Shown: positions 36,349 through 41,936 of the stretch, in pieces
How positions within the stretch are numbered: the first letter of the stretch is position 1
Layout: each line of letters begins with the position of its first letter
From: Alphaproteobacteria bacterium
GTDB lineage: Bacteria > Pseudomonadota > Alphaproteobacteria > Rhizobiales > Xanthobacteraceae
Assembly: GCA_009781045.1 (NCBI GenBank)
Contig: WQYW01000023.1
Span: 1 to 41,936, forward strand
DNA length: 41,936 bases
Direction of reading: 5' to 3'
The notes under the pieces: generated by a model
Told to the model about the DNA's origin: nothing
The model's database searches: none
The model's input: only the letters and a program-made list of their open reading frames with translations
Made by a program: the position numbers and the translations under genes

Positions 36349-37275
36349 ATGCGAAACGCTGTTTACGTCTTATTGTTCACCTTGTGCTTCGCGGATCCGG
36401 CTGTCGCTGAAGACGTGCCCCCCGCCGCGGCACAGAATGCCGAGCAACTGGTGATGAAACTTCGCGGCTTAAGCCCTTGCGGCCAGTATATCGATGTTTC
36501 CTCAAAAGTCTCTATTGAATTGAGATACCCACGGATTTTCGATGCCCCTTCCAGCTTTCTTAATGCCGCCGAGCGGGGGGATACTTTTGCTCAAGTGCGC
36601 GTTGGCGGGATGTACCTGCTTGGATGGGACGTTGTCAGGGACGAAGAGAAGGCAGTGCAATGGTGGCGGATAGCAGCTGAGAAAGGGAACGCTGATGCGC
36701 AGCTCAAACTCGGGATGATTGGCACAGAGGGCCTAAGCAAATCTGTCAGCCAAGCCGATGCTGTGACATGGTATCGCAGAGCTGCCGAGCAGGGAAATCG
36801 TGATGCGCAGTTCAATCTTGGCGGGGTATATGAAAACGGCTGTGGTGTCGCAAAGGACTATGTGGAAGCTGTCAGGTGGTATCGGAGACTTGCGGATGAC
36901 GGCGACTATCAGGCTCAGTTCCATCTTGCCATGATGTATGAGAGTGGCCGTGGTGTCGCGAAGGACGATGCCGAGGCTGTCCGCCTGTATCGCAAGGCTG
37001 CTAAGCATGGGCTGATTGCTGCCCAGGTCAATCTTGGTGTGATGTACGAGACCGGGCGTGGGGTAGATACGGATTTTGCCGAGGCTGTAGTTCTGTATCG
37101 CCGCGCCATCAGGCATGGGGATCCGGCCGCTACCTTCCACCTAGGCCTGATGTACGCCAGCGGCCGTGGCGTTCGGAAGAATCAGGCCGAGGCAATTCGT
37201 TTACTCGAGGCGGCAGATGCCTGGACGTATCCTGGAGCGAGCGAAGCCTTGGCCAAGCTGAGGTCGGGACGGTGA
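36349..37275 (+). CDS. Secreted Sel1-repeat protein
   Basis: The 308-residue product begins at ATG 36349 with AGGA eight bases upstream. It has a Sec signal peptide (MRNAVYVLLFTLCFADPAVA) with cleavage near AVAED, so it is periplasmic. About six Sel1-like repeats of 36 residues follow from residue 65. Each contains the pattern (A/G)-x2-G-x-Y-x2-G-x-G-V-x-D-x3-A-x2-W(Y)-(Y/W)-R-x-A-A-x2-G, for example LGGVYENGCGVAKDYVEAVRW. Repeats are alpha-alpha hairpins that bind partners. Sel1-like proteins often occur as immunity proteins of type VI lipase effectors or in virulence regulation. Its role here is unknown. It follows the unknown 305-residue gene in the same direction. Confidence 0.85.
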   Translation: MRNAVYVLLFTLCFADPAVAEDVPPAAAQNAEQLVMKLRGLSPCGQYIDVSSKVSIELRYPRIFDAPSSFLNAAERGDTFAQVRVGGMYLLGWDVVRDEEKAVQWWRIAAEKGNADAQLKLGMIGTEGLSKSVSQADAVTWYRRAAEQGNRDAQFNLGGVYENGCGVAKDYVEAVRWYRRLADDGDYQAQFHLAMMYESGRGVAKDDAEAVRLYRKAAKHGLIAAQVNLGVMYETGRGVDTDFAEAVVLYRRAIRHGDPAATFHLGLMYASGRGVRKNQAEAIRLLEAADAWTYPGASEALAKLRSGR

Positions 37276-37340
37276 AGTTGGCGATATGGAATCAGATTAT
37301 TCTTTACTAACCCGTGTATAAATATATTTACACTACAAAA

Positions 37341-37709
37341 TGGCGTAGCGCGTTTCCTTGTGCTGAAAGTGATCTCGCCATCGCCGACTTTCTTCTGAAG
37401 GCTGCGGAGATGTCTGTCGACCGTCTGTTTCAGATCATCCCCCCCTGTGATAATGTTACGTTCTACACCGCCATTTTTGCGATCATTCGAAACCAATTCG
37501 CCAGGATTGAATTCCGACGAATAGGCAGGGAGTAGAAATAGCTTCAACTTTCCAGCTAAAGACGCGAAGACATCTGTCACTTTCTTCTGCCTGCGTACAC
37601 CCCATGTGGCCCAGATAGACGTTGGCAGGAACACAGACAGCCCAATTCCTTCATCGCAGAAAGAGCCAAGAGCCAGGATCAAGATATCGTGGAATTGCCC
37701 CTGGCTCAC
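37341..37709 (-). pseudogene. IS630-family transposase C-terminal remnant
   Basis: The minus-strand frame contains ASLAGKLKLFLLPAYSSEFN, then PGELVSND, matching the strand and 'LPxYSPELNPxE' motif at the last catalytic glutamate of IS630/Tc1-type transposases. NIITGGDDLKQTVDRHLRSL is the usual C-terminal helix. The N-terminal part with the first two catalytic residues is missing, and around residues 20-40 it reads in another frame (frameshift near 37625). The lower end abuts the Sel1 gene near an AT-rich stretch that may be the element's end. Confidence 0.72.
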
Positions 37710-38203
37710 TTTCCGTGGTTTTCAACTGCGATTGCAATCCTCGAAGAGTTCGGCAGCTTTCCGACTGAAGCCCTCCTGATATTACCCCACAAGGATTGCG
37801 GATCGTCCATCGCCGCACGAGGCGACAACCAGAAACGGTCGCTCGTCAGAAAGCAGGAAGCGTACCCGTCATCCTCCATCCCTCAAACGCGGGATTGCCT
37901 CCGGCAACCCGCCTGCCGTACCTCTTGTCTGCGAAATCAGTCACCTGTTCGAAGACGTTCGACCTGTCTTAACTTAATCAAGCCTTCCTTTGCATCCGGG
38001 AGAAATGACAGCGGCCGGCAATAATGCATAAACGCGCTGGCTGCGACGGATAACCATCATGCCGGCATCGATGCGGCTGGGGCAGTGAACCCAGGCCCGG
38101 CCACCAGGAATGCCGCGGCGGAGTGACCAATCATCGCGTGACCGAACGCCTGCCGCGCGTGAATACACGGCAATGACGAGGACATGCTGAAAAGAGGTAC
38201 CCC
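37710..38203. other. Intergenic stretch of about 490 bases
   Basis: I see no supported gene; the frames here are short or shadow-like. No toxin-like frame precedes the HTH gene on the right, although HigB/RelE-type toxins would normally lie there. GAGGT stands shortly before the ATG at 38204. Confidence 0.45.
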
Positions 38204-38554
38204 ATGGCAGATACAGATGCGGACATGAGCTGCGATATCCCCCAGGCGACGCACAATGCTATCGCAGGTCCTGCCAACCCGGAAGCCGACGGATCACAGA
38301 CCCGCACCAAAACCCATCTGGCCCGGGTGGCAAATCAGATCATCGCCGAATTGGGTCTGAGACAGGTGGAAACGGCGAAGATTCTCGGCATCACGCAACC
38401 GCGGGTGTCGGCGCTCATGCGCTGCAAGTGCAAAGACTTTTCGATCGGAAAGCTGCTTGATATTCTCACCCGCCTCGATCAGGACGTCGAAATCACGATC
38501 CGGCCATGTACTCCCCACCGCACGGCTTCTGTTTCGGTGCTCAGTCTGCGCTGA
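38204..38554 (+). CDS. Helix-turn-helix protein, HigA-like (HTH_37) orphan antitoxin
   Basis: The 116-residue protein starts at ATG 38204 with AAAGAGGT just upstream. A variable acidic/Thr-rich N-terminus (1-42) precedes LARVANQIIAELGLRQVETA, then AKILGITQPRVSALM, which is a classic HTH of the XRE/HTH_37 type. FSIGKLLDILTRLDQDVEIT closes the domain. Family members are usually the antitoxin/autorepressor half of HigBA-like toxin-antitoxin pairs, with the toxin gene just before. Here none is found within 490 bases upstream, so it may be an orphan or a stand-alone regulator. It lies at the right edge of the accessory insert, on the opposite strand from the AddB-like gene. Confidence 0.75.
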   Translation: MADTDADMSCDIPQATHNAIAGPANPEADGSQTRTKTHLARVANQIIAELGLRQVETAKILGITQPRVSALMRCKCKDFSIGKLLDILTRLDQDVEITIRPCTPHRTASVSVLSLR

Positions 38555-38683
38555 ACACGCCGGCGGATTTTCCTCAACGCCCGGGATCCCTTGAACAGAC
38601 GTCAGGGAATGTTCCCACCTCGCAAGAGGAGCAGCGCGCGGCAGAACGGATCCCTCTGCACCCGAAGGGCCCGACGGGGGACG

Positions 38684-41317
38684 TCAAGGCAGGTTCCAGT
38701 AGCGCGTGATGGCATTGCGGGCCTGGCTGTAGCCGGCACGCTTGCGCCGTTCATAACCGGGGGACGCGGGAAGCAGGAGCCGCATCGGGTTCGAGCGCTC
38801 GAAGGTCTCGGGACCGGGAACCGTGCTGCCACGCCGCAACAGGGTGACCGCGACATCGACGAAAGCGGCAATCTGTTTTATGGCCTCGTCGGGATTTTTC
38901 AGGGTCTCAATCGCGCCCTCCCCACCGAGGTAGAACAGCCGGGACAGGACCCTCGGACAGCGGGTCAGCTGCTGACAGGCCAGCGCTGAGAGCGCCCGCT
39001 GCAGCTCGCGTCCTCCGGCGATGACCAGCCTGTCGGATCTGGCCGGCACCGAAGCGCTCTTATAGTCGGTGACGCGGACCGCGGAGTGATCGGCTCTCAG
39101 ATCGAGGCGGTCAATCCTGCCGCGCAGTGCAATCGTTGTGCCCGGTATCCGCACCGGCCGCGCCGGATCCCACGGCAGATCGCGTGGGTCCTGAAAATCC
39201 GCGGCCTGACCGAATGCAACTTCGCTCCAGATCCGGGTCCCTGGAAGTCCAACGTCATTTTGCGACAATCCGATCCGCGCCAGAGCGGCGGCCCGCTCCA
39301 GCGTGCTCCTCCACAGCAAATCCGGCGGAACCGGGAACTGGCGCGGCCAACTGTCCTCAACCACCGCCACCGCGTCGTCGAGCGCCGAGGTAATCTCAGC
39401 CTCCCCGGCACCGGCAACTCCCCTCCCCCGCCCCAGCGCCTCCAGGGCCAGATGCAGCAACTGGTGCACCAGGTGACCGAATTCATCCGCGCTGATGGTG
39501 AGCGGCGCCACATCGTCCCCGGCACTGCGAAAACCAAGGGCATAACGCCAGACGAAGCCGAGCGGATCACGCAGCAGCATCTTCAGCGAGGTTGCCGACT
39601 GCGCCTTGCCGAGCGCTCTCAGGATCTGCGGATGGGAGGCATCGAACTGCCCGTCATGGCGCGTCAGCCGCTCACGGTGCCAGTCGCGCCAGCACTGGTC
39701 GGCAGAAGCGACCCGCACCAGGGTAGCGGCCTCCTCGGGCCGCGCCATCAGCCGGTCGGACTCGTTCCAGGCGTGTTCCGGTATGCGGGCGCGCGCCAGT
39801 GATCGTTCCGCGCCATGTCGCAGCAGCGAACTTCGTCCCAGCCGGCTGCCATGGGCACTGCGCCGGCCACGCGACAGCACGATCTCGCCCCATGCCGATT
39901 CCAGGATGATGTCGAAATGCCTGCGGTCGGCTTTGGCCAGGGGATCGTGATCGAGTTCCTCCGCCGCCACGATATGATCGGGGAGAATGGGATCATGGCC
40001 CGAGCGCCGCGGCCAGTTGCGATTGGTCAGCCCCAGCAGGCGGACAAAGGGGCGAGGTACCGCCGCCAGATCCCGCGCCGAACACCACAGGATCGAATCG
40101 GCGGCGTCGTTTGCCGACGGCAGACGGGCATATTGCAGCGACAATTCGATCGCCGGTGGCGGCGCCGCACGCAGGCTTGCATCCCATAACGCCCGCGCCC
40201 GGCCGCGCAGGAACAGCGCTGCGGCGGCCTCAGCGCCATCCATGCCGGCGGCAAGCACCGCAATCATGTCAGAGAGCGCCGCACATTCTCCAAGCGATGA
40301 ATCGCGCTCGATGGCGCGGGCAACCGCGTGCTGCCAGTCCGCGGCACGCGCCAGTGTGGCGGCCCGCGGCAATGCCGCAAGCAGGCGCGGCAGCGCCTCC
40401 AGGCCGCCGTCACTGAGCGCCGCGAGCCGAACCACCCGGTTCCGGCTCACCCCGCGCAGCAGGATATCGGCCAATGCAGCGCAGCTTTGACCGTCTTTCG
40501 TGGTCAAAGCGGGAATGCCATGCCCGAAATGCAGCCGCAGCCCGCCATCCTCGGCAGAAAAGCGGAAATACTCATCCCATGGCGCGGTGGAAGCCGCTGC
40601 GATCGCAATCTCTTGCGGCCGGGCGCGGCCGCTTGTGATCAGCGCCCGCGCCCAGCGCAGGCTCTCGACCACTTCGTGATGGGGATCGGCGCAGGAAATG
40701 ATCGCAGCCGCCGGCGCCGATGCCGGCTGCTCCGCCGCCGTCAGCTTTCCCTGAAACCACTCCGTGTCCGCGTGAACCGATGCCCGCCATTCCACCGCAA
40801 CTTCGCGGCCGAGCGCGCTCACCAGTGGACGCCAGATCGGAGCAATAAAGGACAGCCCCTCGATGATGATCGGCCCGGTGATGGATCGGGCAGAGTTCAC
40901 CCGCCCCAGCGCGGCATCCCGCAGATCGCGGGGCAGCATCATGGCGGGCGGCAGCCGGCCGCGCAGGCGCTGCTCGATCCTGTAGACGTCGCCCAGTCGG
41001 GCATGACGCGAGGCTTGCGCCTTGAGATCAAAGTCGGCGTCCCAGATCCGGCGCAGCGTCCGCGCCACCGCGCGGGTCATGCCCGGCAGGGTCCGAACCG
41101 CGTCGAGTTCGACGAAGCCGCCCTCGCTGAGCGCCGTCTGAACCGCCAGATGCAGCGCCTCCGCCGAGAGCGGAGTGGTGAAGCCGCCCGCCAGCCGGGC
41201 GGCAAGCTGCGGCAGGGTCATGATCCGCAGCCCGCACTGGCTGGCGCGCGCCGCCTCGGCACGGCGTATGGCAAACCCAGCCCGGCCTGCAATGACAACG
41301 CTTGCTATCCCCACCAC
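38684..41317 (-). CDS. AddB-like PD-(D/E)XK nuclease family protein
   Basis: The GTG at 41317 is preceded by GGAGAG at eight bases and gives 877 residues. The N-terminal part (VVIAGRAGFAIRR, IMTLPQLAARLAGGF) resembles the inactivated helicase portion of AddB-type proteins. Conserved centre segments include RLLGLTNRNWPRR and DPILPDHIVAAEELDHDP. The nuclease domain holds SADEFGHLVHQLLHLALE, RIDRLDLRADHSAVRVTDYK (the catalytic Asp and Lys) and LQRALSALACQQL. It should form, with the AddA-like helicase, a complex that processes double-strand breaks. No clear four-cysteine Fe-S pattern is visible. The partner gene lies 7.2 kb downstream, past the accessory insert. Confidence 0.83.
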   Translation of the reverse strand: MVGIASVVIAGRAGFAIRRAEAARASQCGLRIMTLPQLAARLAGGFTTPLSAEALHLAVQTALSEGGFVELDAVRTLPGMTRAVARTLRRIWDADFDLKAQASRHARLGDVYRIEQRLRGRLPPAMMLPRDLRDAALGRVNSARSITGPIIIEGLSFIAPIWRPLVSALGREVAVEWRASVHADTEWFQGKLTAAEQPASAPAAAIISCADPHHEVVESLRWARALITSGRARPQEIAIAAASTAPWDEYFRFSAEDGGLRLHFGHGIPALTTKDGQSCAALADILLRGVSRNRVVRLAALSDGGLEALPRLLAALPRAATLARAADWQHAVARAIERDSSLGECAALSDMIAVLAAGMDGAEAAAALFLRGRARALWDASLRAAPPPAIELSLQYARLPSANDAADSILWCSARDLAAVPRPFVRLLGLTNRNWPRRSGHDPILPDHIVAAEELDHDPLAKADRRHFDIILESAWGEIVLSRGRRSAHGSRLGRSSLLRHGAERSLARARIPEHAWNESDRLMARPEEAATLVRVASADQCWRDWHRERLTRHDGQFDASHPQILRALGKAQSATSLKMLLRDPLGFVWRYALGFRSAGDDVAPLTISADEFGHLVHQLLHLALEALGRGRGVAGAGEAEITSALDDAVAVVEDSWPRQFPVPPDLLWRSTLERAAALARIGLSQNDVGLPGTRIWSEVAFGQAADFQDPRDLPWDPARPVRIPGTTIALRGRIDRLDLRADHSAVRVTDYKSASVPARSDRLVIAGGRELQRALSALACQQLTRCPRVLSRLFYLGGEGAIETLKNPDEAIKQIAAFVDVAVTLLRRGSTVPGPETFERSNPMRLLLPASPGYERRKRAGYSQARNAITRYWNLP

Positions 41318-41489
41318 CGCGCTCTCTCCACCCTCTTTGCTGCGCGCTTCTCCGCAACCACAGTCTCAAAAGCCCGAAATCTCTCTTCCAGAAATTGTAC
41401 CTGCCCAGGTCGGACCAGGGGCAGGTCGGACCAGGGCAGTTCGCACCCGGCGCGAAATCCTGCGAAAAATTGCGCCTCTCCAACCGGGA

Positions 41490-41516
41490 GGGTGATCCAT
41501 TTGCCACGGATCACCC
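41490..41516. repeat. 9-bp inverted repeat (hairpin) upstream of the AddB-like gene
   Basis: GGGTGATCC (41490-41498) and GGATCACCC (41508-41516) form a perfect stem with a nine-base loop. There is no T run on either side, so it is not a typical terminator. Role unknown. Confidence 0.55.
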
Positions 41517-41539
41517 CCATCATGAAAGCTGGCCCCAGC

Positions 41540-41598
41540 CTCGACAACGTCAAAAATGCAGCACAGTCAGTCGCCAGAAATGGAACGTGGGCAGAAAC
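41540..41598 (+). repeat. Dispersed repeat, copy 2 (partner at 9066-9128)
   Basis: CCTCGACAACGTCAAAAA, CACAGTCAGTCGC and TGGGCAGAAAC appear in the same order and spacing as in copy 1. Fifteen bases just before it (ATCATGAAAGCTGGC, 41519-41533) also occur near copy 1 in the opposite orientation (about 8900-8914). Confidence 0.5.
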
Positions 41599-41814
41599 CA
41601 GAAATCCCACCCCGATCCAGCTACCGATTTCCTTTGCGCCTCCCGAAAAGACCCTCTGAGGTTTGACGCCCAGTCGCGCCCCCGGCCCAGCGAGCCGCAT
41701 CGCGCCCCTCACGCGCGCCTGCTTTTTTTCACCGTGGCCGCGCCCCGGGACCACTCCTGCGCCGCACATGGCATCCGGAGCGACCTTCCACCTGGCAGAT
41801 GACGTATTTCCGCA

Positions 41815-41936
41815 ATCGGGATAGGGGGGTCTCTCGCGAGACCGCCCCTCCCACACCACCGGACATACGGGTCCGTATCCGGCGGTTCGACAGATTATGC
41901 AGGCTGCGGGGCCGTAACGGTGGCCAGGCCGATCGA
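41815..41936 (-). mobile_element. Group II intron, 3' end (domains V and VI), runs off right edge
   Basis: On the minus strand the sequence folds as domain V at 41886-41855: ACCGCCGGA pairs with TCCGGTGGT (one G-T pair), TAC pairs with GTA with a TG bulge, and GGACCC caps the helix. The catalytic-triad position reads CGC, opposite GTG. Domain VI follows (41852-41815), with a GGTCTC/GAGACC stem and an unpaired A at 41822, seven bases before the end. The intron ends CCCTATCCCGAT. The bulged A position matches a branch point 7-8 bases from the 3' splice site. The maturase/reverse transcriptase gene would lie beyond the right edge on the minus strand. The 3' exon begins at 41814. Confidence 0.78.

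Larger units (their letters stand above)
41318..41814. other. Intergenic region between the AddB-like gene and the group II intron
   Basis: No supported gene. It holds an imperfect tandem repeat (GGTCGGACCAGGGGCA-like unit, twice) around 41408-41440, a 9-bp stem hairpin at 41490-41516 (GGGTGATCC/GGATCACCC), and copy 2 of the dispersed repeat. The hairpin lies upstream of the AddB start. Minus-strand frames spanning this region look like shadows. Confidence 0.45.

Noticed and set aside
35942..36349. A 135-codon plus-strand frame between the unknown protein and the Sel1 gene
   Set aside because: It overlaps the end of the preceding gene, lacks a ribosome-binding site and shows no conserved features.
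40328..41659. A 443-codon plus-strand frame opposite the AddB-like gene
   Set aside because: No domain and shadow composition; the minus-strand gene is well supported.

Overview
The window is GC-rich with dense coding on both strands. The gene content is that of an alphaproteobacterium, most likely of the order Hyphomicrobiales (Rhizobiales): a Ppx/GppA gene just upstream of rlmE, a DUF2336 gene, a DUF1491 gene, a DUF1214/DUF1254 pair behind a large class A penicillin-binding protein, and TadE/TadG pseudopilin genes. Genus cannot be decided from the sequence alone. I see no rRNA, tRNA or CRISPR array.

Layout, left to right. 1-288 is the N-terminal part of a transposase running off the left edge. 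948-4171 (minus) holds a small membrane protein, a decayed partial copy of rlmE, intact rlmE, and a Ppx/GppA phosphatase. 4404-8682 (plus) carries an orphan molybdenum hydroxylase large subunit of the CoxL form II type and the ABC-F ATPase Uup. 9197-11235 (minus) has a flavoprotein and a cysteine-cluster protein. 11636-16847 (plus) is a compact run of a PBP1A-type peptidoglycan synthase with a very long repeat-bearing cytoplasmic N-terminus, then DUF1214 and DUF1254 envelope proteins coupled by TAATG. 17126-20399 contains a four-helix membrane protein and two tandem HlyC-like lysine acyltransferase genes, bracketed by two roughly 400-bp direct repeats. 20670-22948 (plus) is a TadG-TadE-TadE/F minor pseudopilin trio. 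23084-27928 contains a YiiX-type NlpC/P60 hydrolase, DUF2336, DUF1491, a secreted alpha/beta hydrolase and a small hypothetical protein.

28212-41317 (minus) encodes an AddA-like helicase-nuclease and an AddB-like nuclease. These would normally be neighbours, but about 7.2 kb of accessory DNA separates them. That insert holds a bile-acid/sodium-symporter-type transporter, a frameshifted IS1182-type transposase, a ClpV (type VI secretion ATPase) fragment, an unknown 305-residue protein, a Sel1-repeat secreted protein, an IS630-type remnant and an orphan HTH protein resembling a HigA antitoxin. At the right edge the minus strand carries the 3' end (domains V and VI) of a group II intron.

The parts I find most worth attention are: the paired HlyC-like acyltransferases, both with tyrosine at the position of the catalytic histidine, one with a membrane anchor, and no RTX toxin in view; the 10-11 copy repeat of about 30 residues in the PBP1A N-terminus; the interrupted AddAB-like pair; and the possible orphan effector/immunity-like pair beside the ClpV remnant.
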